From NCBI GenBank assembly GCA_017165825.1, contig CM029372.1, positions 25,522,524 through 25,586,523 on the forward strand: a stretch of 64,000 nt of DNA, written 5' to 3'. Origin of the DNA: Hepsetus odoe (Eukaryota > Chordata > Actinopteri > Characiformes > Hepsetidae). The position numbers were made by a program, and so were the translations under genes. Below, piece by piece: positions 33,760 through 44,681 of the stretch. Each line of letters opens with the position of its first letter. Positions within the stretch are counted from its first letter, which is position 1. The notes below the pieces were generated by a model. That model was not told where the DNA came from and searched no databases. It worked only from the letters and a program-made list of their open reading frames with translations.

Positions 33760-34330
33760 ATTTGAATCCAGTATGAATCTGCAGTGTGTAGCTTTAACAG
33801 TCTGATAGTAATAATAAAACTTATTCCATCACTTATTACCAAAAATAATTATACCTAACAGCAATAATGGTCTGGTTTTAATCCAGTATGAATCTGGGAT
33901 GTATAGCTTAATCCGTTTTAAAATTAAGCCTAATTATCATTGGTTTTAAGACAATGTGAATGCGCAGTATATAGTTTTGGAGTTATTCAAATCCAGTTTG
34001 AAACTGCAGTAGTATCAATATTTATTCTGGATTGACCTCAGTGTAGTATGATGCATGAATTGCAGAGGGATTTTTAAATGCAGAATGAACCCGCACTGTC
34101 AGACAGTAATAATCGTTGAGTGATTTTAATCTGGTGTGAATCCACTGTGTAGTTTTACATTATAACAGATACAATTGTGGTTGGATTAAAATCTACTCTG
34201 AATCTGCAGTATGTAATTGACGCTTTAAGCCAGTATGAATGTAAACTTTGTGTCTAACATTGTTAATTGTGCAGTGATTTTAGTCCGGTGTGAAACAACA
34301 TGTGCAGTTTTACAGTATGACAGCGTAATT
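33760..34330. repeat. degenerate tandem repeat with a TCCAGTATGAATCTGCAG core
   Basis: Variants of AATCCAGTATGAATCTGCAG recur near 33765, 33880, 33948, 33990, 34045, 34080, 34128, 34189, 34226 and 34280. They are often followed by GTGTAG and a TTTTACA or TTTAACA phrase and a run of TAATAAT. The best long pair is 34119-34168 with 34274-34323. Spacing is irregular (about 35-115 bp), as in an old array with many indels. Confidence 0.6.
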
Positions 34331-34334
34331 ATTA

Positions 34335-36215
34335 CACCGACTAAACATTCAAGCAATGAAATCATATCATTTTCCTGTTTTCCTGTATTTTGCATATTTC
34401 CTGGGACAACATTTAACATGTAGGAATGACGTTAAATCACTGGCAACTCTTCAGGAGATTTAAACGGACATCATACTTATAAATTTTGCACTTTATGTCA
34501 AATGTGCAACATGAGTTTCCTCTTGAAACATAAATGAAGCTTAAACCACAGCGTAGTCTCATTAAGAGCGGCCCAGCTGATGAAGCTCTACGGTGGCACC
34601 TTATCAAAAAAGAGTCTGAGTAGGAATTAATTAAGAGGGAAAATCAGCATTTAGCCAATACATGACAACATAATTAGACCATGAGGGGAAGATTAAAGAG
34701 ATTCGGGACGGACAAAGATCCTCAGACTGACTGCAGATATGCTTTAAAATAAAGCCAGAGGAGATGCTTCAGGGGAGAACACACTGAACTAATCTCTCCA
34801 GACTGACTTAAGCTTCATCTGAGTTCTAAATACATGCTGGAAAATCACGGAAACCAGAGGCGTATGTGCCCCCTGAAAAAATGCCACTTCCTTTGCGCTG
34901 CTGTGCCTCAGAACAAAAGGCAAACAGAGGTGAGTATCCCGCTGGTGCCCAAGAGCACCATCCCGTTAACAGCTGCAATTTGAATATGGGGAGCGGAGTG
35001 GGGGCTTTCAAAAAATCTGTCATGATCAGGGCACCTCTCCAATGGCCCTCTGCTACCACTGGGGTGTGCTGAAGGGGATAAAACCACAGCCTTCCACTGC
35101 CAGCCATCCCACTGAAACCAATTATTTTCTCCATCTGTGGCAGCGGCTGAGTCTCGCAACACGTCACCTTTCATTCAAAGAGAAGTGATGCACATAGAAA
35201 GGAGGTTAGTCATCCTTCTTTCTATTCATGTCTCCACTCTATGTGATGGCACCATCAGACAGGCACGGTGGGCCACTTACGGGTGGGCCACTTGACCAAG
35301 CAGACGAAGCTAGACTGCCAACATTTCAGACGTCCCGCTGATTGCGCTCTGACAGCAAACTTCATTAACTGGAGATTTAAACTCCAAAACACCATTGAAA
35401 TGAAGCTGACAGGCATCACAAATGCAATAAACGCAAGATGCTTTCCTATTCCACTTACAAGCCATTAGCACAATGCTTAATAATCAGTCATTTATCTAAA
35501 GATCTACGAATGAGAAACTACCATCAATCCATAATTACTAATTAAGTAAGAAGCGATGTGTGCGCCCATATAGAGACAGCATCTGAAAGGTCTCTTCAGA
35601 AACAGCAGGGACTGTATGCAGTCAGTGTGCATTTTCGGTGCATGTTAGAACTTTCTTCATTCCTTCCAGAAGTTTCAAATATTTCTTTTGAAAATATCCA
35701 GCAATCCACTGATAGTGAGAAAACGAATCCACTCATAACAATCCATTCAAAGCAAGAGTGCTAATCGTGTCCTGAAACTAAAACGCCTGGATGAAATCAT
35801 TACCCATTCAAAGCACCAGTCGTATTTTTTTAAGTTTATAAGCCTTTAAACTCTAAAGCTGCGATCACACTGAATGCAAGGAAAGGTTTCCTACTTTAAA
35901 TGCCAGAAGACGTGGGAATGAACTAAGGATTGCTTCTGGTTCTTCAGGGTGGATTCAGGGTGGATTTCTAATTCTGACCTTTCATATAGATGCCCCAGTT
36001 CACTTCCCTGCTTCCATCACTATACGCCTTGGCATATGTTCAAACTGAGAGTTTCAAGAGTGTGAATATTCACTCTGGCAACCATGTTTGCAATGCTTGC
36101 TGGATGCAAAGAACCAAGATAATCCATCTCAAGATTTAGGTTGGCTACTAAAAGTTACCTTTTCTAATTATCCACCCATCATTTTATTATTCTTTGCAAA
36201 CTGAGGAAACTGAGA
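34335..36215. other. unique DNA, no feature seen
   Basis: Nearly 1.9 kb without a recognised repeat, one of the cleanest stretches here. The segment 34540-34800 is AT/GC-balanced with motifs such as GGAATTAATTAAGAGG. Frames at 34826-35174 on both strands have no domain I recognise. Confidence 0.35.
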
Positions 36216-36220
36216 CAATA

Positions 36221-36405
36221 GGGCAGCAGTGGCCAAAAGGTTAGGGACTAGGCCTCATGATCCGAAGATCATGGGTGCCCTGAGGTACCCTTGAGCAAGG
36301 TACCGTCCCTATCACTGCTCCTGGGACACTGGCTCCCTACTGAGGATATATTTAATTGTGGTTTGCTGTGCTGTATCTTCCCAGTGAGCAATAATCACTT
36401 TCTCT
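36221..36405 (+). mobile_element. SINE-A copy with internal deletions
   Basis: Head GGGCAGCAGTGGCCAAAAGG, then directly GATCATGGGTGCCCTGAGG (B box lost by deletion), GAGCAAGGTACCGTCCCTAT and the end AATAATCACTTTCTCTC. Confidence 0.85.
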
Positions 36406-36547
36406 CTTAGAAGAGCTTCCTTGTTATTTTTGGTCTTCAGGAGTACTTCTCCAGGCTTTTTGAAGGTTAACGATCTTCTTAGAGAAGAGATGAAAAGAGA
36501 TGAAATTTGTTACATTTTCTGTCATGATGATCCCACGTGGCCTCTTC

Positions 36548-36635
36548 TGCTGACACTGGTCCGATACAGGGACTGGACTGAAAATGAGAGATCAAAAATT
36601 TGTCTTCAGGAAACCCAGAGAACTGTTTCTCAGCA
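36548..36635. repeat. single diverged unit of the 22.4-kb minisatellite
   Basis: Shares ACAGGGACTGGACTGAAAAT, GAGAGATCAA, CTTCAGGAA and GAGAACTG in the same order as the 69-bp unit, with one copy only. This suggests the unit comes from a dispersed repeat, not from a locus-specific sequence. Confidence 0.7.
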
Positions 36636-36639
36636 ATAT

Positions 36640-38255
36640 ATAAAAAGTCCTGTACTTGAGTACAGTATCAGTTCTTGACCCCCTTAACTTTCTACTGTAC
36701 TCTTCCTCAGAATCCTTGCACTATATCATCTGTAGAGATGTCGGGAGCGTCTGCTATCTGGTGGGATGAATCTTGCTGACGGACTTGGCTGTATTTAATG
36801 AAGATGAAACAAAATTCAACAAAGCAATCTTGGTAACCGTTACCCAGGACGACTGCAGACCCCTTTGAAAGGAAACTTATTCTCGCCTCTAGGCCTCTGC
36901 CACCCTTTTGAGATGAGAACCAATAAAGCTTTCAAACACATTTTCCTTTTTAATATTTATTACCAAGTGCAGCAGACTTCTCCTCCGAAGGCTTTTCATT
37001 GTTCTTCGTCATTTATTGAAAGCCATTCTTTCCTTTTCAGAGATCAACGCTGTTCACGGCTGGCCTAAACAAACCACTTCTCCCGCAAGAGCAACAAAAC
37101 AAATGAAATGTGTGTGCGTGGCAGTACCGAGCCTTGTCGACTGTCACATGCTCATTACTCAAAAGGAAAGCGAACAACAGAGAGAGAGAGAGAGAGAGCG
37201 TCGCTTTTGGCTTTGGGCCAGTCGTCTCATTAGCTTGCCTGTGCTCTTGAAATACAAACACACGCTGGACCCCTTGTAACACAGCCAGGTCCACTGCGGA
37301 CATGCAGTGCTCACCAACTCTAAAACATGCTCAGATGGGGCATGCTCAGTGACTTCAGCACACATTTTTCACTGCAAACATCTTTGTTCTCCAAATCAGA
37401 TGATTGCTGCTCAATGTCCAGAGGCTGGAGATCAGAACCCCAGCTTCAGACAGAATGTTTGCCATACTGTTTCATACATACTAGGTATAAAATTGACCTA
37501 TCCCACCATGCAGCACTCGTTCACCGCTACTGTTTTTAACTCAGACAAGCTTTGAAGGCTAAAGGGCCTGTCGTGAATGTAAAATGGGGTCAGGATATGT
37601 CAGGACTTTTAAAGTTTTCAGTGTTTGATGGAAGAAGAAAGTTCAACAGCTTGTGCTGTTCATTTCTGATAACAAGCTAAGACTAAACCCTGGTCCCTCA
37701 AGGATTCTTAAGCAAAAGTAATGGTTTTATATTCAACCAGTCAAAGAACCAAGAAGCCAACATCAACAGGAAACTGGCTTCATTCTGACTTGGGTACCCA
37801 AATTTGATTCAGAATTTGGAACCCAAGAAGTGGAAGTAAAAAGGTTGTTTTTTTTCCAGCAGGAATCATGACATTAGTGGACATGTCCTTCTACTTTTAC
37901 TTTCCCATTTATTTCCACTGCCACCTGGAAATGACACATTATTTACAGTGTTTTTCAAACTGGTGGAAATTTGCCAGCTTTGCCAGATAGCACCAAGGTT
38001 CAAAGAACCTAGAATTGTCGGGTCCTAACACGTTGTCCCTGATGGTGGAAGGTCTAAGCACAACATATGGTTTTCTGCTGTTTCAGTTCTTTCCCTATGC
38101 CCTTAACAAAATGTTAAGACTTCATGGCCTCCGAATGGAGGTTTTCCAGAGGTGCACTCCAAACATTGTTACTTGTTTTGAAGAATGTCTTGTCAGTCAT
38201 TAGCTGTGAAAAAGAAATCCAGAATCTGAGCTCTGTCTCTGCTAATAAATATTTA
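36640..38255. other. unique DNA with a short GA repeat
   Basis: No exon recognised. A (GA)-type run lies at 37178-37199. Confidence 0.4.
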
Positions 38256-38263
38256 AAATAGTA

Positions 38264-38512
38264 AAGTGAAAGTTAGCCAATGTCAAACACAGCACAGCAC
38301 AGCACACAGAGAATTACAATGAAACACATCCTCTGCTTTTCACTCACACACATCATGCAGCAGGGGGCAACTATGTCCGGTGCCCAGGGAGCAGTGATAG
38401 GGATAGTACCTTGCTCAAGGGTACTTCAGGGCAATCTACTGGTCTGGGATTCAAACCCATGCCCTTCTGATCCTGGGCCTAGTCCCGAACCACTAGGCCA
38501 ACGCTGCCCTAA
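38264..38512 (-). mobile_element. SINE-A near-complete copy
   Basis: Starts AGTGAAAGTTAGCC, includes CAGCACAGCACAGCACACAG, CATCATGCAGCAGGGGGCAA and the reversed B box GGGATTCAAACCC, and ends with GAACCACTAGGCCAACGCTG. Confidence 0.9.
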
Positions 38513-38790
38513 TGTATTCAATGTTTAATTTTCCTTCATAATAGTAGCGTTGTCTTGGTAGAGAAGCAATTTCAATTGCCGATCACATTCTAGCATGTTG
38601 GCATACTTTCATAGCACATTCACCTCTGTGATGGCATGTGATATCTTAATTTTGTGGGGACGTAAGGTCACTGAACTTTACTGCTCCTCAAATGTCAGTG
38701 TAGATGGGCAGGGTCTCCTACAGAGCACAGCTAGATGCATGGTAGGATGACTCATATTTGAGGACTCGTTCGATCGACTGATGTGAATTA

Positions 38791-39038
38791 AGTGAAAGTG
38801 AAAGTGACAACCCTCGTCATTGCGAGGTCACAGCACAGCACACAGTGAACCACAACGAAACTGGACCTCTGCATTTAACCCATGCAAACACGTGCAGCAG
38901 TGGGCAGCTATTGAAAGTGCCCAGGGAGCAGTGACGGGGACGGTACCTTGCTCAAGGGTACCTCAGGGCAACCTAGTGGAACCCACAATTTTCCGATGCA
39001 GGGGCAACTCCCTAACCACTAGCCCCCCGCTGCCCTAA
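38791..39038 (-). mobile_element. SINE-A near-complete copy
   Basis: Starts AAGTGAAAGTGAAAGTGAC, includes GCAAACACGTGCAGCAGTGG and GGGACGGTACCTTGCTCAAG, and ends CTAACCACTAGCCCCCCGCT. It is one of the least diverged copies, apart from a small loss at the B box (GTGGAACCCACAATT). Confidence 0.9.
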
Positions 39039-39044
39039 TCCCCC

Positions 39045-39795
39045 TGAATTAAGTTGTGAACAAAAATAATTTGACAATTCTATAATTGGAAATTATGAAT
39101 TGGAAATAGAACAGGTTGTATCTGTTCACATAAAAGCCCTCAATAACTGCTGATGACGTATCAGGTATTAAGAGTTTGTCTCATTTCGTAAAGGGAACTT
39201 TTCATAACACTGACCTTTGCAGCTACGAGGGACAAGTTACCATTTACTAAACTAAAACTAAAGGCCATCAAAATGAAGACGCTATTCTGCAAAATGGAAC
39301 CTGCAGATTTGAACATGTGCAGCTAAAAACAGCAGCTGAGCAGCAGAAAGTAAGTCTGGAGTGAGTTATAAACTTGTCAGGGATGGAGAAATGCTGGAGT
39401 AATCAGAAATGATGCTGATGGTGAGTCTGACGACAGTCCAACAGAGGAGGACAGGCTGCTTCATCTTCCCCTGGAGCAGGAGCAAATGTTTAAAAGCCAC
39501 ACAGAGGATGAAGAGTTCAGTGAGCTCAGTGATGCAGAATGATTCAGCAGCTTAGCTGGAACCCAACAGTGCTGCCATTCAAAACAGAAATTCTCTTGGA
39601 TGCTTTGAAAAATAAACACTGAAAAAATGAATGCGGATCGAAGACTTCTGCAAGTTTTTCCCTTGAAGATTTTTTTAGGTAGTGCAATTAATAACTGTTC
39701 AGGGTATAGTCCCAAAAGAAGGTGGACAGCTCTTCTCAAAGACAGAAAACTTAAGGTGCATGACCCTTAGCTTGAAAATTGTTCCATTTTTATGG
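39045..39795. other. unique DNA with a short acidic open stretch
   Basis: No repeat recognised. A plus-strand open stretch ending at about 39541 is rich in Glu, Asp and Ser (for example SDDSPTEEDRLLHLPLEQEQ). It has no start codon context or partner domain. Confidence 0.3.
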
Positions 39796-39799
39796 TGTT

Positions 39800-39925
39800 T
39801 AGCAGACACTCCTACCAGAGCAACGTCTGATTCGTTGTGAAAAACAACACAACACAACAAAATACAGCCTCTGCATTTATCCCATACACAAACTCCCCAG
39901 CCATTAGGCCACCACTGCCCCATTT
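39800..39925 (-). mobile_element. chimeric SINE-B tail / SINE-A scrap
   Basis: The left part resembles the SINE-B tail reversed (GTGTTTAGCAGACACTCCTA). It passes directly into SINE-A 3' body (CACAACAAAATACAGCCTCT, GCATTTATCCCATACAC) and a short SINE-A head end (CCATTAGGCCACCACTGCCC). The SINE-A middle, including the B box, is deleted. Confidence 0.6.
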
Positions 39926-39961
39926 CAGGTCGATGCATGGAGGGGACGGAGCAAGCTCCTC

Positions 39962-40095
39962 CTCCAAGCTCCTCTTCCATCTCCCGCTTCTTCTTTTGGC
40001 TGTTCCCATTAGGGGAGGCCAAAACAGATCATCCATTTCTTCCTGCCCTCTGCATCTTCCTCCTTCAAACCCAACATCTTCTTACCTAAAATTCT
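39962..40095 (-). mobile_element. RTE-type LINE 3' end
   Basis: Reversed 3' end of the 11.7-kb RTE family: CTTCTTCTTTTGGCTGTTCC, then GGCC...ATCCATTTCTTCCTGCCCT and CTGCATCTTCCTCCTTC. It matches the coding end at 62140-62222 in order. Only the last ~130 bp of the element is present. Confidence 0.75.
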
Positions 40096-40356
40096 ACAAA
40101 AAATTGCATGAACCAGCCTTAGGGGCAACGGTGGCCTAGTGGTTAGGGAAATTGTGGGTTCAAACCCCTTACCAGTAGGTTGCCCTGAGGTACCCTTGAG
40201 CAAGGTGCTGTCCCTGTCACTGCTCCCCGCGTGCTTTCATAGCTGCCCCTTGCTGCACAGTGTTTGCATGCGTTAAATGCAAAGGTCCAATTTCATTGTG
40301 GTTCACTGTGTGCTGTGCTGTGACTTCGCAATGATGAGAATAGTCACTTTCACTTC
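40037..40356 (+). repeat. inverted duplication, arm A (contains a forward SINE-A)
   Basis: About 320 bp that recurs in reverse at 43020-43338. It holds the inner part of the RTE 3' end (40037-40120) and a forward SINE-A (40121-40355). Both arms share the same loss inside the SINE head (GGTTAGGGAAATTGTGGGTT, without the usual CCAGGATC block). That shows they are copies of one segment and not two independent insertions. Confidence 0.9.
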
Positions 40357-40359
40357 ATT

Positions 40360-41435
40360 TTTCACTTAGGGACTCATTAGAAAGCAGTGGCCCTTTTCAT
40401 TGTGTGTATATTTAATAATGAATATACCCATATAAATGCTGTCAAATTACTTGTTAAGTAACTTAATGCTGAATTCTTCTGGGACGTTGGAGATATATGT
40501 TTTGCCTTTTTTTTTTTCCACCAACAATTTGTTTATTAATTTAACTGGCAATTAAGCTCTGTTATGCATGTAATCTGAACTGAGCCACAGAAGATAAGCA
40601 AATTATCTACATGGAGCTATTAACTAACAGAGGCTGAACATTGTACAAGGGTGTCCCAAATGCATGCGTTTAAATTAAGCACCCCTGAGGTTCCCTGCTT
40701 GTTGTTGATTCCACCAAGACGTTGACTTTAGAAGAACCAAAGGGCTTAGTGTGCCGTCTGGGACTATGCTTTTGTTAAGCTCGCACACCATGTGTTGTAG
40801 AAGTATGGCTAAAAGTATTCTGAGGAATTTTTCCTGTGCACTTTGTATCTTGAATAAATAACTGAGTATTCTAGCCATTTTATTTGAGAAGGTGGAGCCA
40901 AGGGAGCTAGGGAGAGCCAATCCCAGATGGCAGAGACCATGTTCACTCTCCCCAGAGAGGAAACATAAAGGCAGATCTTTTGAAAATGACACACTTTTGA
41001 AAATAACAATAGAAATGGGATGGAAATGTCCTGGAATAACAGCATAGGATAAAGTTATACAGCTATTTTTTTATAGCCTGCTTAGTGACTGCACCCTTTA
41101 ATCTCTCTTCTGTGATCATATGAAGGGCTATGTGTACTGAGAAACGAGCAAAATGTCTCTTTACCTCCAAAAACAAGTAAAAAACAGCACAGCTTCATAA
41201 CTGCCGTAACATTTCTAATGGATAGAGACCATTAGTGGCAAAAAGAGCAGAAGAGGGTGAAAGAATTTGTCAATTTTCTTTCATTTTGGTACTAATCTAT
41301 TTGTTAAAGTGATTATGGGAATCCCACCAACAACAGGGGCTTAGCTTTACTGGGAAAAATTGGGAATCAGAACACAGGCAAGCATATAAATACGTAAATC
41401 CAAAAAGATGAAAAGAGACCACACATGAAACAAGG
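40360..41435. other. unique DNA, no feature seen
   Basis: No repeat recognised apart from a short T-run at about 40507-40520. Confidence 0.4.
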
Positions 41436-41439
41436 CTCA

Positions 41440-41605
41440 GGCAGAGTAGGGGCGAAGCTGAAACAAAACTGAAAGCTTTATGCAAGGGTTGATGATGGCA
41501 GAAATTAGCAACAGATGTGTGTGATAATGACAGGGCAGAGTCAGGGCGGAGTTCTAGCTGGAGTTTGCGCTGGAGGGAACCAGCGCTAGACAGAGGAGAT
41601 GTCAT
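41440..41605 (-). mobile_element. possible LTR fragment
   Basis: On the minus strand it reads TGACATCTCCTCTGTCTAGC, then CTGACTCTGCCCTGTCATTA and CATAAAGCTTTCAGTTTTG, with the order and composition of the start of a fish LTR. No second end, TATA box pair or target duplication was found. Confidence 0.3.
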
Positions 41606-41609
41606 GATT

Positions 41610-42100
41610 CCTAAATACCACCTTTTTTTGGAGTAGTTTGCCGTAATAATTTCTCATTAGGTTGAATGAGATACTAACCATCATCTTACAGTTGCAATAA
41701 AAAGCCCACTGTGGATGAAATGAGTACAGGCTCATTTAAAAACACAACCATTTTAGGGAATATTTCAAATGTACCAGTAAATGCAATGAAAAGCATTGTC
41801 ACATAACGGAATCGTTATTTTTAAAAAGCTTGTTCTTCCCTTATCGAGTTCTTGGATTGGATATTAAACTCACCTCAAGCACACGAATACAAGCTACAAG
41901 GCTACACTTTCAGGAAAAATGGCTGCTGAAGAGATATGCTCATTAAAGGTAGAAACACTGTAGACATACCCTCAAAGGTACGGAGATGATCATAAGGACT
42001 AAATGTGCCCCTGAAGTGGGCTTAAATGACACACTACAATCACCTTCTCAGGAGGGAGAGGCATATTTGTATCTTTTCATAAATTAATTGCTTTATATGC
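41610..42100. other. unique DNA, no feature seen
   Basis: No repeat or exon recognised. Confidence 0.4.
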
Positions 42101-42102
42101 TT

Positions 42103-42400
42103 CCATCCATCCATGATCACAATTGCATTAATTAGCTGAAGCCTGTCGCAGCGGCTCATTGAGTGACGGGCAAGGGCGAAAGGTTTAAAGAAACACCATG
42201 GGCAGGTCACTCGTCCATCATAGGGCACGCATACACACTCAAGCACACACACTCACACCCAGGGTGCAATTTAACAACTCCAGTCCACCTGACATGCATG
42301 TCTTTGGACGGTGGGAGGAGTCGGGAGCACTTGAAAGAACCCCAGAGACGCAGCAACAAAAAAAACGGTCCCGGTCCACCCCAGCTGGTAATCAGAGCCA
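42103..42400 (-). mobile_element. L2-tail (HE1-type) SINE copy
   Basis: Reverse orientation. It starts with CCATCCATCCATGATCACAA, followed by GAAGCCTGTCGCAGCGGCTC, GGCAGGTCACTCGTCCATCA, CCACCTGACATGCATGTCTT and GTCCCGGTCCACCCCAGCTG. These are the tail and body of the fish L2-tail SINE group. The tRNA head is degraded (GTAATCAGAGCCACT). Confidence 0.75.
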
Positions 42401-42404
42401 CTAC

Positions 42405-43015
42405 CTGGTTTCTTATCATTGTGCCATTTCTTCTTTTAATACTGATCTTTCTAAAATATTTTTTTTAAAACAAAAGGCTGCTTATATAACTGCATAATGG
42501 TAACATTTTGCTCCCAGAATAAAGGTACTTTTGGTTATGATTCCACACAAACCTTTGATGTTGGGCTGTCCCAAGTTTAAGTATGTTTTCCAATGAAAGT
42601 GTAACCTGTGTTTGATGTTGTAATGTATCACCAATCTGAACCCTGAGAGGGCCGTGTCAATTTCCTGAGCCGCTGAGCAAGTCCATAAACCAGAAAACTG
42701 GTATTGGCTCCGGAGAAAGCAATTTGACGTTTCACACACAAAAGCTTGCAAAACTCATAACTGACACATAACTGATGCAACCTCATCATGCTGTCACCAC
42801 AGAACTAGAAAATAACAACCACCCTGCACATCAGTAGCCTGAGCTACTGGTACAAATTGCCCGTTCTTGGAAACGTCAGAAGGTTTGCGTGCAAAACTAT
42901 CAAATTCTGCCATAGACATTCCATTATTTTCATCTGAGAATAACTCACATAGGAACATTCAGTCAGTTACCTATTAAATGGGGTTCACAGCACAAAAAGC
43001 GAAGCGAGTTAAGAA
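42405..43015. other. unique DNA, no feature seen
   Basis: No repeat or exon recognised. Confidence 0.4.
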
Positions 43016-43019
43016 ATTA

Positions 43020-43338
43020 AGTGAAAGTGACTATTCTTGTCATCGTGAGGTCAAAGCACAGCACACGGTGAACCACAACGAAATTGGACCTCTGCATTTA
43101 ACCCATGCAAACACCGTGCAGCAGTGGGCAGCTATGAAAGCACGCGGGGAGCAGTGACAGGGACAGCACCTTGCTCAAGGGTACCTCAGGGCAACCTACT
43201 GGTAAGGGGTTTGAACCCACAATTTCCCTAACCACTAGGCCACCGTTGCCCCTAAGGCTGGTTCATGCAATTTTTTGTAGAATTTTAGGTAAGAAGATGT
43301 TGGGTTTGAAGGAGGAAGATGCAGAGGGCAGGAAGAAA
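43020..43338 (-). repeat. inverted duplication, arm B (contains a reversed SINE-A)
   Basis: Reverse copy of 40037-40356: SINE-A at 43020-43253, then GGTTCATGCAATTTTTTGTAG, GAAGATGTTGGGTTTGAAGG and GCAGAGGGCAGGAAGAAA. Past 43338 the homology stops and another SINE-A begins in mid-sequence. Confidence 0.9.
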
Positions 43339-43339
43339 A

Positions 43340-43470
43340 GCGCCTGGGGAGCAGTGACAGGGACAGTACCTTGCTCAAGGGTACCTCAGGGCACCTGCTG
43401 GTAAGGTGTTTGAACCCACAATCTTCCGATCATGTGACCAACTCCCTAACTACTAGGCCACTGCTACCCC
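43340..43470 (-). mobile_element. SINE-A copy, head half only
   Basis: Starts inside the body at GCGCCTGGGGAGCAGTGACA, has the reversed B box TTTGAACCCACAATC and ends CTACTAGGCCACTGCTACCC. Confidence 0.88.
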
Positions 43471-43667
43471 AGTGACTAAAGTGACTATTTGTCATTGTGA
43501 GCACATGACATAACATCTCTGCATTTAACCAACACACAGCGGGGGCATTCATATCCAGCACCCGGAGAGCAGTGATGGTCACAGCACCTTGATTAAGGGA
43601 ACCTTGGGGCAACCTGCTCTTCCAGGATTCAAACCCACAGCCTTTTATTCCCAGGATAAACACCTAA
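43471..43667 (-). mobile_element. SINE-A copy
   Basis: Starts AGTGACTAAAGTGACTATTT, includes TCTGCATTTAACC and GAGAGCAGTGATGGTCACAG, and has the reversed B box GGATTCAAACCC. It is the third SINE-A in a head-to-tail run from 43020. Confidence 0.87.
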
Positions 43668-43751
43668 ATGACTTCTTATTGCAAAGGTAGGTTTAGACCG
43701 AAGGTAGGATTTGCCCAAATAATGCAAATTCAGACAACAAAAGGTGAAAGA

Positions 43752-43905
43752 TGGGGCAGTGGTGGTCTAGTGTTTAGGGTCTAGGCACCAGGATCTAAAG
43801 GTGGTGGGTTCAAACCCCATACCAGTATCCTTGAGCAAGGAACCATCCCCAATACTCCTCACAAAGCTGGATATGGCTGTCCACTGTCCACTGCTGTCCA
43901 CTGAA
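43752..43905 (+). mobile_element. SINE-A copy, 3' truncated
   Basis: Head GGGGCAGTGGTGGTCTAGTG, B box GGGTTCAAACCCC, then GAGCAAGGAACCATCCCCAA. It ends near GGCTGTCCACTG, where CCACTG is repeated. Confidence 0.85.
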
Positions 43906-43909
43906 AAAA

Positions 43910-44420
43910 CAAATTGACTTTAAATTGAATTTGCATATATCTGTCAAATTAAGTCCGCAACTTACTGTTAGCTCCGCCCATTCACACTGAACTTTTTTGA
44001 AAGAGGCAAAACATACAGGCCATTTACATATATCAGCCCTGAAGTTTCATAAGTGACGCAGATAAAATAAATGAACACTTTTTTCCACCTTTCCTCCAAA
44101 CTCTTTGTTCATATCTCAGATGCAGAGCATTATGCTGGCTTTTTTGGAGGGTTTCACAGCCCTATTTTTCAGCAGGTAAAGAAGGCCCAAGCAGAATGTC
44201 GCCATTTGTTCATTACAGGACCATCACCAGAAAGTTTTTTATCATAAAATCTGACCTGCAGCATAGCTGAGTTGTTAATCTGCCACAAAGCATGGCCAAG
44301 ATTGTAACTGCAGCAAGCCATCAAAGATCAGCTTATTCTTTCTTTGAATAAATAAAAGTCAATAAATAAATAAGTGAATATATTCACGGTACTGTGTAAA
44401 ATCATAGGCAGTGTCGGGAA
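43910..44420. other. unique DNA, no feature seen
   Basis: No repeat or exon recognised. Confidence 0.4.
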
Positions 44421-44423
44421 AAT

Positions 44424-44426
44424 ATA

Positions 44427-44464
<38 letters not shown>

Positions 44465-44505
44465 TATTAATATTATTGTTGTTGTTGTTGTTTTGTTGTT
44501 GTTTT
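44424..44505. repeat. (ATT)n and (GTT)n compound microsatellite
   Basis: ATT repeats to about 44475, then GTT repeats, then a T-rich run to about 44522. Confidence 0.95.
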
Positions 44506-44681
44506 AATTTTTTTATTTTTTTAAATATATGCCATTTGATTACAATATGGTGGTGGTTGACTAGTTGTAGTAATATACTTGCCTATGGACCAAGAAGTCT
44601 CAGGTTTTAATCCCACCTCCAGCACTACCGCCATTGGGTTCCTGAGCAAAACCCTTGTCACATGTGGGGTGTTTTGGGGTG

